The translations under genes were made by a program, and so were the position numbers. The notes beneath the pieces were generated by a model. It was not told the DNA's origin and did not search any database. It was given only the letters and a program-made list of their open reading frames with translations. From the NCBI GenBank assembly GCA_905221605.1, contig CAJNDS010001435.1, positions 665,001 to 729,000 of the forward strand: a stretch of DNA of 64,000 nt, written 5' to 3'. This stretch comes from Symbiodinium natans. Its lineage: Eukaryota > Sar > Dinophyceae > Suessiales > Symbiodiniaceae. Positions within the stretch are counted from its first letter, which is position 1; each line of letters starts with the position of its first letter. This document shows, one piece after another, positions 34,960-45,335 of this stretch.

Positions 34960-35140
34960 TTTCAGGGTTTTGGGGTTTTAGGGTTTTAGGGTTTTAGGGT
35001 TTTAGGGTTTTAGGGTTTTAGGGTTTTAGGGCTTTAGGGCTTTAGGGTTTTAGGGTTTTAGGGTTTTAGGGTTTTAGGGTTTTAGGGTTTTAGGGTTTTC
35101 GGGTTTTAGGGTTTTAGGGTTTTAGGGTTTAGGGTTGTAG
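34960..35140. repeat. TTTTAGGG octamer array
   Basis: About 18 TTTTAGGG units with rare variants (GCTTTAGG, TTTTCGGG), replacing the heptamer. Ends with TTGTAGGG/TTGAGGG units. Confidence 0.95.
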
Positions 35141-35225
35141 GGTTGAGGGTTGTAGGGTTGAGGTCACACTACCGAGTGGGCGCTGGGTTTGGGCGGATAG
35201 GGAGGGAGGCGAGTAGTGGAGCAAC

Positions 35226-35280
35226 GTAACCCCACCTCCGGTCCCTTCTCGGACACTTGTACACGCAGCTCTGCAACTCG
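35226..35280 (-). CDS. Micro-exon, coiled coil (VAELRVQVSEKGPEV)
   Basis: The minus frame VAELRVQVSEKGPEVGL. It resembles the AVQVAELAKRV exons at 29.5-29.8 kb in composition. Confidence 0.4.
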
Positions 35281-35464
35281 GGGTTTAGGGTTTAGGGTTT
35301 AGGGTTTAGGGTTTAGGGTTTAGGGTTCCTCATCTCAAGAGAAGCGGCTGGGCCCCAAGCCCTCAAAACCCTCCACCTAGGACCGGCATCTGTAAGGCTC
35401 ATCCGCGCCCTACATAACAGTATGACTCTCCTTCCCCTGCTTAAAATACCCTACTGATCAGGTC

Positions 35465-35600
35465 CCATGAACCTCCAAGTAGCCCTTCCCGCGCCTCCCA
35501 CGAGTCGGATGCTGTCTCTTGGCTGCGTGTCTCTGGCTGTGACGATGAAAGTGTACCGCCGCAGCGGCGACGCGTGTGACATGGCGCAGGTGGGAGACAA
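35465..35600 (-). CDS. Probable exon between two repeat elements
   Basis: The frame AMSHASPLRRYTFIVTARDT then QPRDSIRLVGGAGRATWRFM lies between a family-4 element (35610-35720), which ends CCCCAGTTTCAG in sense direction and would provide the acceptor, and a family-2 terminal repeat (35463-35482). The final TWRFMG is the translation of that terminal repeat. Confidence 0.4.
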
Positions 35601-35944
35601 GTGGGGGCTTCTGAAACTGGGGTATCTTGTTGGGGTCCGTTTCATGAAGGAATCCTGCTACTCGGCCGTCTATTTTTGGGTCCCTACTTTCGTAACTCCC
35701 CAAGTCGCTATAGACTGGCTGCAGATGAGTTGGATTGGGAATCAAGACGACGCAATTTCTAGCCGAGCTTCGGGGGCCTCAAGGAAGTTGAGAGTCTTTC
35801 GAGCTTGGGGCTTAGGGTGCACTCTCTGGCCACTGCACGGACCCCAGACGCAGGGGGAACTGAAACAGAGGCGGGAGCACATCCAATCTCGAAGCCCTCA
35901 GCAAGACAGGACACTCAGATTGTCTTGCGATCATACCTCAAATC

Positions 35945-36003
35945 GCAAGAGTGCTGATGATAGCATTCGGCCCAGAGCCGGGATCATCAAGCACCATTTG
36001 TTG
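35945..36003 (-). CDS. Probable exon, unassigned (WCLMIPALGRMLSSALLRFE)
   Basis: The minus frame HNKWCLMIPALGRMLSSALL then RFE, followed by a GTATGATC donor. Confidence 0.4.
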
Positions 36004-36111
36004 TGACAATGAGACCTCACAACCTGATACCCTTGGATTCGGATCCATGTTTAGGGCTCAATTATGGGGCTTAGGGTTTCGAGTCTCGGGTTCGGGCTTC
36101 AAAGTCCAATA

Positions 36112-36265
36112 AGGACGTGTGGCCCAGAGCTTTCCAAGCTGGCAGGTGCTTTTTCTCCGCGCTCACCAAGAAGCTGCGAACTTTGGCGAAGCCCAGTTCA
36201 CACACGGCTCTATGGTGGGCATGTGCTTCCTCAGGCACCCGAGCGACGAAGATGGCTGGACTGCC
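36112..36265 (-). CDS. Exon, unassigned (AIFVARVPEEAHAHHRAVCE)
   Basis: The minus frame after GTGCTGAG reads AIFVARVPEEAHAHHRAVCE then LGFAKVRSFLVSAEKKHLPA and WKALGHT. Long and strongly coding-like. A competing plus-strand frame exists but disagrees with the minus-strand trend. Confidence 0.5.
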
Positions 36266-36778
36266 TCAGCACTGCACAACCGCCAAAGACTCATCGGATT
36301 TTGCAGAGCCCGCCGGGCGTAGCATCCCTAAAACTCAACCCTGAACCCGATAAGCCACTAGACCCGCCCCAAACCCAAAAACCGACTTTGCAACGTCCCA
36401 AGCCAAACCCCACCTCAAACCCCCCCTAAATCTCAAGCCCCCGAGCCTTGAAACCCTCCTTTGCCCACAACCCGAAACTCCCTCCAACCCCAAACGCTAA
36501 ACCCTCAACCCTCAACCCTAAACCCTGAACCCTCAACCCTAAACCCTAAACCCTAAACCCTAAACCCTAAACCCTAAACCCCTAGCCAGGGCCCCGGCTG
36601 TGAGATCTGCAGTGCCGAGAAGGCCGCAGACTGCTCCGCCATCTGTGTGGCCTGCAGGGTTTAGGGTTTAGGGTTTAGGTTTTAGGGTTTAGGGTTTAGG
36701 GTTCAGGGTTAATAGTGTACAGGTTTGTGTCCGGTTGGGGTGTTGACAGGTTTAGTTTTCTGCTTTTGCTGGATTTTG

Positions 36779-36915
36779 GGGTTTGGGGGGGTTTGGGGGG
36801 GTTTGGGGGGGTTTGGGGGGGTTTGGGGGGGTTGGGGGGGTTTGGGGGGTTTGGGGGGGTTTGGGGGGGTTTGGGGGGGTTTGGGGGGGTTTGGGGGGTT
36901 TGGAGGAGGTTTGGG
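36779..36915. repeat. TTTGGGGGG array
   Basis: Tandem units of TTTGGGGGG (9-10 bp) with G-runs of 6-7: a locally amplified extreme variant of the telomeric unit. Gly/Phe/Trp or Pro readings are artefacts. Confidence 0.95.
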
Positions 36916-37799
36916 GAGGGTTTAGGGTTAGGAGTTTAAGGTTTAGGATTAGGGTTTCGGAGTTTAGGGCGTGGATTTTAAGAGTTTGTTTGCACCTTAC
37001 TTCTCCCAAACCAAGTTGTAAGGGAGTGCATAAGGATTCACCCACCTAATCCCTGAATCCCAAACCCTTAAGCTTTAGTCCCGAATCCCACAAAAACTTA
37101 GGGTTTCGGGGCTTAGGGAAAATTACCATTTTTCCTAAAGCCTGAAGCCCTCAACCTCGTTGCGGGCCTGGCGATAGCTGGGCAGCGCCTGGCAGCAAGA
37201 GGGCTTAGGGTTCAGGCCCTACACTTCCCCCCCGCCTTAAACACCTAGATTCTCAAACCCTGCCCAAAACACCCTAGACCCCAAACCCCGAAACACCCTA
37301 AACCCTAAAACCCCCAAAACAACTTAAGCCTTAGCTGAAGAACTTTCATACCGACTTCTTGCCTACTTGCAGGTGCAAGTGAGCAGCTGAGGGTGCAGGG
37401 CTTCGGGGGGAGGGCGGGGGAGGGGGGTGGGGGACCTTCATGGATTGGGGGCTGGTCCGGGTCTAGGGTCCAGGGTTCAGGGTTCAGGGTTTAGGGTTTA
37501 GGGTAGGGTTTAGGGTTTAGGGTTTGGGGTTTAGGGTTTAGGGTTTAGGGTTGAAAATTTCGGGTTTAGGGTTTAGGGTTGCGGGTTAGGGGGTTAGGGT
37601 TTAAGGTTTAGGGTGTGTAGCTTAAGGGAACTCGGTGTTAAGGGAGTGGAGGGTCTAGGGTTTAAGGGTTAGGGAGCTTAAGGTCTTTTTATGTTGTTGA
37701 CATGTTACCCTAAACCCTAAACCCTAAACCCTACATCCTAAACCCTAAACCCTACACCCTAAACCCTAAACCCTAAACCCTAAACCCTAAACCCTAAAC

Positions 37800-37895
37800 C
37801 CTAAACCCGACCCGGGTTGCGAGAAGCTCGCGCGCCTCGCTGTTGATCTTCTCGGCCAGGCTCCGAATGCGCAGCGCCCGCGCCTGGGACTCCGA
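37800..37895 (-). CDS. Exon, helical/coiled coil (LAEKINSEARELLATRV)
   Basis: The minus frame SQARALRIRSLAEKINSEAR then ELLATRV. CCCTAAA left (37710-37805), TTTAGGG right (37958-38130). Confidence 0.5.
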
Positions 37896-38299
37896 AACGG
37901 AGTGGCTCCGAAACACTGCCCGAAAGAACCAGGGGTCCGGGATGTGCGGCAACCCTAAAGGGTTTAGGGTTTAGGGTTTAGGGTTTAGGGTTTAGGTTTT
38001 AGGGTTTAGGGTTAGGGTTTAGGGTTTAGGGGCTGAGGGCTTTGAGGTTTAGGGTTTAGGGTTTAGGGTTTAGGGTTTAGGGTTTAGGGTTTAGGGTTGA
38101 GGGTTGAGGGTTGAGGGTTTAGGGTTTAGGGTTTAGGGTTTGGGGCTTCGGGTGGCAAAAAGCTGCTGCGCTTCCAGGCCTCCAAAAGGTGCAGGACGTA
38201 CACACTTCTGAAGCTTCGGGTCTTCGGGTCTTCGGGTCCCTCTGGAAGTCTTCCTACGTAAGCCCTAACCCCTAAACCGGAAACCCAAAACCCTAACTC

Positions 38300-38430
38300 C
38301 CCTCCACTCCCCCGAAAAGGCCTTCTTCTCCTTCGCCTGATGCATCAGCTTGTGTGCCTGGCCGGGGGCCGAGGATCCACGAAGTTCATCGACACATCTT
38401 GCAGCTCTTTGTCGAAACCGAAGATATCTC
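38300..38430 (-). CDS. Exon, basic helical (GQAHKLMHQAKEKKAF)
   Basis: The minus frame LRFRQRAARCVDELRGSSAP then GQAHKLMHQAKEKKAFSGEW. To the right lies a GATA-type microsatellite (38449-38490). Confidence 0.45.
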
Positions 38431-38949
38431 AATGCATGTAGGTGTGTAGATCGATAGATAGATAGACAGATGAATAGATGGATAGACGGATTGATATGTG
38501 CGAGACGTATTCTGTGTATACGTGTCGGGGGGAGGGGCTTAGGGAGTCGCCTTTGAAGTGCGACCCCGAAACTCACAAGATCCGGGTCCCCTCCTCGAGG
38601 CTCAAGGGCAGAGATCTAGAGGGGCTTGCAACAAGGGCTTGGGGTTTGGGGGTTTAGGGTTTAGGGTTTAGGGTTTAGGGTTTAGGGTTTAGGGTTTAGG
38701 GTTTAGGGTTTAGGGTTTAGGGTTTAGGGTTTAGGGTTTAGGGTGCCGCTTGGGTTCAGGTGTTTGTGTATCTATTTGTTTCTAACTTGTTTCCGTTTAT
38801 TTACTGACATTGATTTACTGACATTTGTTTATGTGTTTTTTGATATTGTTATACTTTCATTTATTCATTTCTATGTCTTAGCTTATCTATCCATTTTTTT
38901 GTTTACATGCTTTGTCTAACTTTCTTTTGCGTACATACAGATATGGTGT

Positions 38950-39035
38950 GGCCTGCAACCATAAGCAACAAAGAGCCTCCAGGAGATGCTGGGAGGCCAG
39001 GACCGGGCTGCCGGAGGCCTCGTGAAGGCCTCGTG
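38950..39035 (-). CDS. Probable exon, unassigned (LHEAFTRPPAARSWPPSISW)
   Basis: The minus frame LHEAFTRPPAARSWPPSISW then RLFVAYGCRPHH. A poly-G tract (39044-39170) lies immediately upstream in sense direction and reads as poly-C. Confidence 0.35.
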
Positions 39036-39043
39036 AAGGCTTG

Positions 39044-39170
39044 GCGGGGGGGGGGGGGGGGCGAGGGGGGGTGAGGGGGGGGAGGGGGGGGGAGGGGGGG
39101 GGGGGGAGGGGGGGGGGGGGGAGGGGGTGGGGGGGGGAGGGGAGGGGGGGGGGGGGGGGGGTGGGGGGGA
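39044..39170. repeat. Poly-G/GGGGA low-complexity tract
   Basis: About 125 bp of G-runs interrupted by single A, T or C. G-quadruplex capable and an assembly-error risk. Confidence 0.95.
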
Positions 39171-39479
39171 GGGACCCGACAGTTGAAGCCCTGCGGTTTC
39201 GTGGTTCATGGGTTGCACGTAACTAAGCACCCGACCAACAGATCTCCCAAGAACCTGAACCCTGAAAACCCAGAACCTGAAACCTGAAAACACTACTGGT
39301 ACCTCAAGCCGAAACCCTAAACAAGCCGACACCCCAAACCCCAAACCCTAAACCCCAAACCCCGAACCCCGAACCCCACACCCTGAACCCTACTAAACCC
39401 TGAACCCCAAACCCTAAGCCCTAAACCCCACACCCCCCAAACCCTAAACCCCAAACCCTCGAGGTCGTAAAACCGCAGC

Positions 39480-39545
39480 CTGCTCCTTCACCGCCATGTC
39501 GGCCAGCTTCTTCGCCTTGTCCACATACATGACCACCTAAGCTCA
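39480..39545 (-). CDS. Exon, helical (YVDKAKKLADMAVKEQAAVL)
   Basis: The minus frame VVMYVDKAKKLADMAVKEQA then AVL. Ala/Lys amphipathic helix, one of a series of such micro-exons. CCCTAAA left, TTTAGGG right. Confidence 0.5.
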
Positions 39546-39664
39546 GGGTTCTGGAGGAATAGGGTTTAGGGTTTAGGGCTTAGGGCTTGGGGTTTAGGGT
39601 TTAGGGTTTAGGGTTTAGGGCTTAGGGCTTAGGGCTTAGGGCTTAGGGTTTAGGGTTTGGCTTA

Positions 39665-39755
39665 AGTGGGCGGTTCCTGACTAAAACTCGCGAAATTCTC
39701 AAGGCCCCGTGCGAGAGAACTAAGGGGCCACAACTTATTCAGCTCGCCCCCCTAA
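39665..39755 (-). CDS. Exon, unassigned (ELNKLWPLSSLARGLENFAS)
   Basis: The minus frame ELNKLWPLSSLARGLENFAS then FSQEPPT. Helical composition; boundaries approximate. Confidence 0.45.
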
Positions 39756-39889
39756 ACACAACCGCAGGAGTCTTGAAAAAACTCCGGGTCGCCCCTACAA
39801 CCTGAACCCTAAACCTTACTCCCCTCCCCCCCCCCCCCAAAGAATACATGGCAATACCCCGTGAAAATGTTTGGGTGTTGGCTTGATGG

Positions 39890-40060
39890 TCGAAGTCTTG
39901 AGGGTTTGGAAAATGAGGAGGTTCCGAAACTCTCCACTGGGTTTTAGCGGTTTAAGGGCCTTGTGGGGGCCCAAAGCCAAATCCTGAAGACAGGCTTCTT
40001 CAGAAGCCTGCCGCAGGCAGAGGACCCAACATGCACAGATGCTCAGACGCAGCATTCTGT
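39890..40060 (-). CDS. Exon, unassigned (SSLHRMLRLSICACWVLCLR)
   Basis: The minus frame TSSLHRMLRLSICACWVLCL then RQASEEACLQDLALGPHKAL and KPLKPSGEFRNLLIFQTLKT. Open for more than 55 codons. Confidence 0.45.
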
Positions 40061-40424
40061 GGAGTGACGATGTCCGTTCTTCATTCCCCTGGTGGCCCCG
40101 ACTTTGAAGAAAAACACACCTGGAACAAACCCTCTCGTACCGAAACCCGAACAAATCGCCTGGGAAACCCTAAGCCGCGTTTCAGCAGGAACGCTCAAAC
40201 CAAGAACCCTAAACCCTCAACCCTGAACCCTAAACCCTAAACCCTAAACCCTACACCCTAAACCCTAAACCGTAAATTCAGCGTCAACAAAAAAGCACGC
40301 AAACCCTTCCCAGGAAAAGGCGCCTCGTTTGCGAGTGTGACGGCCAAGCCTGGGATTGGTTGTAAGGGGTTCCGCGAAGCTCCCCCGAGATGCAACCACA
40401 ACAACAACAAAAAATCTCATCCTT

Positions 40425-40632
40425 GCCCTTTGGGGCTTTGAAGTTGCTCTACAATCACAAGAAAAGCAGACACCTGAAGCCTACACATCAGGTCTATCAA
40501 TGGGTTAGGGTTTAGAGTTCTCGTGAGCCGTCTCAGCCCGACAATCCTAAGCCACCTAAACACAAGAAGGCTCGCATACTTCGAGAGGACGGTAGGCAAG
40601 GGGCTGTTGTAGGATTCCACGGTTGCCTCCAC
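40425..40632 (-). CDS. Exon(s), unassigned (YASLLVFRWLRIVGLRRLTR)
   Basis: The minus frame MEATVESYNSPLPTVLSKYA then SLLVFRWLRIVGLRRLTRTL. A second stretch, IDLMCRLQVSAFLVIVEQLQ, follows beyond a short telomere-like segment, likely a separate exon. Confidence 0.45.
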
Positions 40633-40769
40633 CTGAAGCGGATGGGCTGGGACAATTGGGGGGGGGTTACTTGGGGAGGGCGCAGGTCTCGGGTTGAAGG
40701 TTGAAGGTCACTTCGGGATCAGGGCCACAAAGGAACCATCATTTTTGAAGAGCTGACCATCTAGGGAAT

Positions 40770-41094
40770 CTAGGGCTCTCCAGGGGCAAAGTCCGTGGTC
40801 TGTAGCGACAGAGGTTTGCGGGTATAGGGTACAGCTTTAGGCGCCGTAGGGGCTCCAGGGTTGGCGGCTGGCGGCTTTTTGTTCAAGGGCTTTGGGGCGG
40901 CTGCAGGGAGAGGAGGTCTGGCGGCCAAAAAATGTCGGAATTTGACGGCTTTGAACCTCAAGACCCCAAGAGGGCCCCTCAACATGGAGGCCCTGAACAC
41001 CTCAACACACGAAAGCCCCACATGCGCACGACCGCGAGCCTGGTTCTCCGCCTCGACGTACGGCTTGGAGGCAGCTTTGATCGCTTGCGCCTGG
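40770..41094 (-). CDS. Large exon, Ala/Lys helix then Pro-rich
   Basis: A single minus frame of about 105 codons: AQAIKAASKPYVEAENQARG, CVEVFRASMLRGPLGVLRFK, then AARPPLPAAAPKPLNKKPPA and KPLSLQTTDFAPGEP. The amphipathic Ala/Lys start matches neighbouring micro-exons at 39.5, 42.8, 45.0 and 45.3 kb, suggesting they belong to one long helical protein. Confidence 0.5.
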
Positions 41095-41451
41095 GTTTAG
41101 GGGTTTCAAGTTGAGGGTCGACAAGCTTCAGTTGCGGTCTAGGGATTAGCGTCTTAGGGTCCAGGGTTAAGGGTCCATGGGCCATAGGGTCCTAGGGTAT
41201 AAGAAACTGTTTGGGAATTGGGATGAGGGGTAGGAGGATTGATAGCGTGAGGTCTGCAGAGTAGGAGGCACTCAGCAAGGTGTCGTGGCACTGTGGCACT
41301 GCGGAAGTCGGGCTGTAAGGTTTGGAGATTAGGGATGTCCGAGCTTGGGCTTGAGGCTTTGCGGCTGCTTCAAATTTGCAGGTTCCCGGAATGTGGTACA
41401 GGAGCCTCAAAAACTAACAATCTGATGCCCTTCTGATATACATACATTCTC

Positions 41452-41576
41452 CTACATGAAGTAGGGGTTATATTTCTTGTATTCCCAAAAGGACACCCAG
41501 TATATACACTCACCAATATTAAGAAGGAACCTTATATACACTCACCAAAAACAGAAATATATACCCTACTTCACAT
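41452..41576. mobile_element. Family-3 TIR element, best copy
   Basis: ACAT-GAAGTAGGGGTTATATTTC at the left; GAAATATATACCCTACTTC-ACAT at the right. Perfect 4-bp ACAT duplication and an 18-19 bp imperfect TIR. Two internal TATATACACTCACCAA motifs. 125 bp, MITE-like. Confidence 0.7.
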
Positions 41577-42099
41577 ACACACATACAAAAGGGAAAAATT
41601 AAACCCTAACACCGAAACCCTAGACCCAAAACCCTAAACCCTTCCTGTATTTCTACTGCCGCCTGTGCGGTGCGATCCGGCTCCGGGATCTTCGCTTGCC
41701 TCAGAGGGTTGGGAGTGTCAGGATTTTGGCGACTCCGGGTTTAAGGTTCAGAGTCGCGGGGTTCAGGGTTTTAGAATTCGGGGGCTCAAGAGTCCAGGTG
41801 AGAAGCTGGATAGCTTCAAGCTTGTGGGGTCTAGGATGTTCGACTTTGGGTTTAAGGTTGGCTATGGCCTTGCGCTGAGGGCTTGCGAAGCCCGGGATTT
41901 TGGCTCCTTTGGGGTGTTAGCGAGCCCGGGGCATGTGCAGAAACTTTTCGGAGGCTACTTTGCACGGCCCAGAGTTTAGGGCTTCGGCCTCAGGGTTTAG
42001 GCTTGAGGGTTTCGGGTTTAGGGTTTGCGTTTAGGATCTGAGGTTTAGCTTTTGGGGTGTAGGGTCTCGGCTGTGTCAAACCCCAAAACCCTGAAACCG

Positions 42100-42360
42100 C
42101 AAAAGAAGTTCCCTTCGCTGCAAAACTGCCTTGCAATAAAACCAGAAGTAGACCGGAGCACATTTCAACAACTGCTGTCATGTCTGAGAGTGAAAGAAAC
42201 ACGCTGGGGCGCAGTGGGATCCGGGCCTGTGTCCCGCGAATTTCTCGTGGCCAACATGTTGAAAAATGAAAGGGCAAAATGTTTTCATTGGCTTAAGGGA
42301 CGACGGAGCCCCCGGCGCAAGGTCGTAGGTCTGGGAGAAGCCTTCTGCCTCTAAGGCAGG
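42100..42360. CDS. Coding island, strand ambiguous
   Basis: Plus strand: KPEVDRSTFQQLLSCLRVKE then TRWGAVGSGPVSREFLVANM and LKNERAKCFHWLKGRRSPRR to a stop. Minus strand: EAEGFSQTYDLAPGAPSSLK and PMKTFCPFIFQHVGHEKFAG. Both are long. The plus frame has the better composition, while the minus strand fits its neighbours. Confidence 0.35.
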
Positions 42361-42559
42361 TGCCATCGAAGAAAACCCAAAACCCTAACAGCCTCAGACG
42401 GTCTACTACGCAAAACGCAAAGCCCTGAATCTGCAGAGGGCATCATTCTTCATTGCCGGATCGCTAAACAGCTAAAACCCAAGAGGCCCCAAACTCTTTT
42501 GGGTTGAAAAGTCCAAAGTTTAGGGTTTAGGAAATAGGGTTGGATTCAGGGTTGAGTCA

Positions 42560-42645
42560 CTTGTCACCCTGGAACACCCAACCTTTGGACAGCAAAGCTT
42601 TTCTGGGTTTGAGGCGAAGCTGCGACACCCCGGATCGGCCTGTGC
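42560..42645 (-). CDS. Probable exon, unassigned (VSQLRLKPRKALLSKGWVFQ)
   Basis: The acceptor CAGGGCACAG is followed by a minus frame with GRSGVSQLRLKPRKALLSKG then WVFQGDK and a stop. Confidence 0.4.
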
Positions 42646-42789
42646 CCTGAAACCTAGAAACCTAAACCCTAAAACATCCTAGATCAGGAAACCCTGTGCC
42701 CCTACATCTAAACTGTTCCACTCAGCATCATTTGGTAACCCCCCAAGCCCCAAGCCCCTAGCCCTAAACCCTGATCCCTAAACCCAGCC

Positions 42790-42845
42790 CCCGCGTTGAT
42801 GCCTCTGCCTGGGCCTTTGCTGCTGCTTTGCCTGCCTCGTATGCC
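42790..42845 (-). CDS. Micro-exon, Ala/Lys helix (AYEAGKAAAKAQAEAST)
   Basis: The minus frame AYEAGKAAAKAQAEASTRG. CCCTAAA left, TTTAGGG right. Confidence 0.45.
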
Positions 42846-43074
42846 CTCGGAGGGAGGCAATAGGCTTTGTGGGTTGAGGGCTTTGAATTTAGGGTTGAGG
42901 GGCTTCGGGCATGGGGCTTTCAGTCAGAGACCCTCCTGATGCGACATGATGCAACACGCACTCCTAAGAGAAACAGGGCGAAACATGTTAGCTGACTCTT
43001 CTGGCTCCTCTAAGATGCTCAGGGTGGCTCCTCTAAGACTCTAAGATGCTCCTGGACAGTATTTAGGGGCTATG

Positions 43075-43180
43075 CGTTGCAGCGTCGATCTTTAGAGCAC
43101 GACAGCTAAGCGCCCAGTACGCCAAGAAACCGCGAAAGAACATTCGCCGACCTCCCATGTGCACACCAAAGGACCGCAGC
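43075..43180 (-). CDS. Exon, unassigned (GGRRMFFRGFLAYWALSCRA)
   Basis: The minus frame RSFGVHMGGRRMFFRGFLAY then WALSCRALKIDAATHSP. Hydrophobic centre, possibly membrane-associated. Confidence 0.45.
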
Positions 43181-43239
43181 CGTTTAGGGCTTAGGATTCA
43201 GGGTTTGGGGTTTAAGGCTTGGGCGGGTTGAGAGCCTGA

Positions 43240-43420
43240 ACCCTGAAGCCACCAACCCAGCGCTTACTCCGCAGTTCTGTGAGTCCGCGCGCTTGCAATG
43301 CCTTCTTGAGGTCCTGATGCCACTTCGGGGATTGCTTGAGATTCGGGTTCTTCTCGGAGGAGTCCTTCTTACATGGGATTCTTTTTTCATGAGAATGGGA
43401 GCCTGATGTAGGACAGCCAC
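43240..43420 (-). CDS. Exon, unassigned, basic
   Basis: The minus frame MAVLHQAPILMKKESHVRRT then PPRRTRISSNPRSGIRTSRR and HCKRADSQNCGVSAGLVASG. Arg-rich; boundaries approximate. Confidence 0.35.
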
Positions 43421-43445
43421 AACTTGTGGCTTAGGGTTTACGTCT

Positions 43446-43561
43446 AGTCGAAGATGTCAAGAGAGCCACGAGTTCTGGTGCTCAGGTTTATGTGCTTTGG
43501 GCCATGCACTGCTTCGGTGTGGATTTTTGCTGCGAAGTTGGGTCTGGGCGACGAGCGCTTG
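43446..43561 (-). CDS. Probable exon ending in a stop (HINLSTRTRGSLDIFD)
   Basis: The minus frame PRPNFAAKIHTEAVHGPKHI then NLSTRTRGSLDIFD and TAG at 43446. It could be a C-terminus. A long plus-strand frame also exists here. Confidence 0.35.
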
Positions 43562-44004
43562 GTTGCTCTAAGTGTTCATGTAGGAAAAGAGAAAGCCAAG
43601 ACTTGAAAAGGGGCCTGCTTCAGAAAGGTCACGAAGCCAGTGTGTGAGGTTTCCCAATAAACTCAACGGCACGAAGATCCCCGGTCGCCAACCCCATTAG
43701 GGCGGGGATTCCCTGAGTTAGGGTCCCTTTGGGCCGTTGTGGGATAGCTACCTTTCTTGGCTCCGACCTCTCCAAAAGGGCTTAGGGTTCAGGGTGCAGG
43801 GCTTGACGCTCACCGTGTGTGCAAGGCGAATTTTGCTTTGAATCCAACGTCGGAGAGGCAAAGATGCAATCTGGTGGCGCCCACTGCTTGTTTGCGCCGA
43901 GCTGTACAGGGAAACGTGGCCGGGGGGATGCAGCACACACTGGCACGCGACCTTCATGGCCGCGAGGGCGAACCCGAGCCCTGAATCCAAAGCAGCCCTC
44001 AACC

Positions 44005-44170
44005 CAAAACCCTAAACCCTAAATCCCTAAACCCCTAAACCCCTAAACCCCTAAACCCCTAAACCCCTAAACCCCTAAACCCCTAAACCCCTAAACCCCT
44101 AAACCCCTAAACCCCCAAACCCCTGAACCCCTAAACCCCTAAACCCCTGCACCCCTAGACCCCTAAACCC
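44005..44170. repeat. CCCCTAAA octamer array
   Basis: About 18 CCCCTAAA (AAACCCCT) units: another locally homogenised variant with four C instead of three. Confidence 0.95.
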
Positions 44171-44734
44171 GTAACTAACGCATGCTTCATCCAGCTTGCG
44201 GCTCCTCAGCGCTGGGAACAGCCGCAGGCGCTGTGAGTGGCCTCGGCTTCATGCCCTGTTAAACGGGGGTTTACCAAAGGGGGTTGCCCAGGTCCTCCGC
44301 CCCCAAAACCCTAAACCCCAAAGCCTAAACCCTAAACCCCAAACCCCTAAACCCCAAACCCGAAACCCTGAACCCCAAACCTCACACCCTCCGACCTCAA
44401 GCTCGCGGCTCAAGGTACAGGAAGAGAAATCTATACTGTACTTGGAACCCTAGCAAAAGTTATAGTTTTAGCTGTTTCTACCCTAAACCCTAAACCCTAA
44501 ACCCTAAGAAATAGGAGGCTTCGGGTCCCGGCATCGGAGCATCCTCCTGGCCCGCGACCTCTCCGACCCGGGCTGGGGGGGTTTGGGGTTTAGGGTTTAG
44601 GGCTGTTTAGGGTTTAGGGTTTAGGGTTTAGGGTTTAGGGGTTTGGGGTTTAAGGCTGTTGAGGGTTTCAGGTTTGGGGTTTCAGGTTTGGGGTCTTTCG
44701 GGTTTTTCGGGTTTCGGGCTTTCGGGTTCCCGTG

Positions 44735-44842
44735 CACCTTGAGCCCACATAGAAACAAAGCACCCAGCCCCTCTGTGGCCTCAAGCTCCGAACCAAAACC
44801 CTTGAGGGCCCCCCCCACCTTCGATGATGTGCCTGAATACAA
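44735..44842 (-). CDS. Probable exon, unassigned (KVGGALKGFGSELEATEGLG)
   Basis: The minus frame SGTSSKVGGALKGFGSELEA then TEGLGALFLCGLKVHG. Confidence 0.4.
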
Positions 44843-44939
44843 AAACCCAAGGCTTCAGACCCTAAACTCCTAAACCTTCTACCCCCAGCCCTAAACCCTA
44901 AACCCCCTAAACCCCCTAAACCGCGAGCATGAAAGCTCT

Positions 44940-45080
44940 TTCCTAACCCGGCCTTGGCAGCAGGCGGGGGAGCAGATTTCGCCATCTGCTCTGCTTCGCC
45001 TGCCATGGGAACTTAGGACTCGATGCTGGTAAGCACTATCTGACTCAACCTCTTACAACGAACCGGAAAGGCTTCCAGGG
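44940..45080 (-). CDS. Two short exons, helical
   Basis: 45080-45015 reads LEAFPVRCKRLSQIVLTSIE; a stop separates it from MAGEAEQMAKSAPPPAAKAG at 45005-44945. A short intron ending CCTAAG is likely between them. Confidence 0.4.
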
Positions 45081-45267
45081 CTTTGGGGTTCAAGGTTTCG
45101 GTGGTTGGGTGTCCTGGAGGGGGCTCATTCGCCAAGAGGGGGACTCGGATTAAGTTTGGACACCCGTCAAAATCCTGCGCACCGTGCATTTAGGGGCTAA
45201 GCATTTAGGATCTAGGGACCCCAAAGCCTAAACCCCAAACCCCAAAGCCTAAGCCCTAAACCCCAAA

Positions 45268-45335
45268 CAGCCGCACCTGCAGATTTGGCGGCTGCCTCTG
45301 CCGCCTGCCCCGCAGCATGGGCTGCCTGGCGTCGC
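45268..45335 (-). CDS. Micro-exon, Ala-rich helix (AAHAAGQAAEAAAKSAG)
   Basis: The minus frame LRRQAAHAAGQAAEAAAKSA followed by G|GTGCGG, a GT donor. A typical member of the Ala-rich series. Confidence 0.5.

Noticed and set aside
38449..38490. CRISPR-like short repeats (GATAGATAGACAG)
   Set aside because: Simple GATA microsatellite without spacers; eukaryotic context.
39041..39226. Gly/Arg-rich plus-strand ORF
   Set aside because: Direct translation of the poly-G tract.
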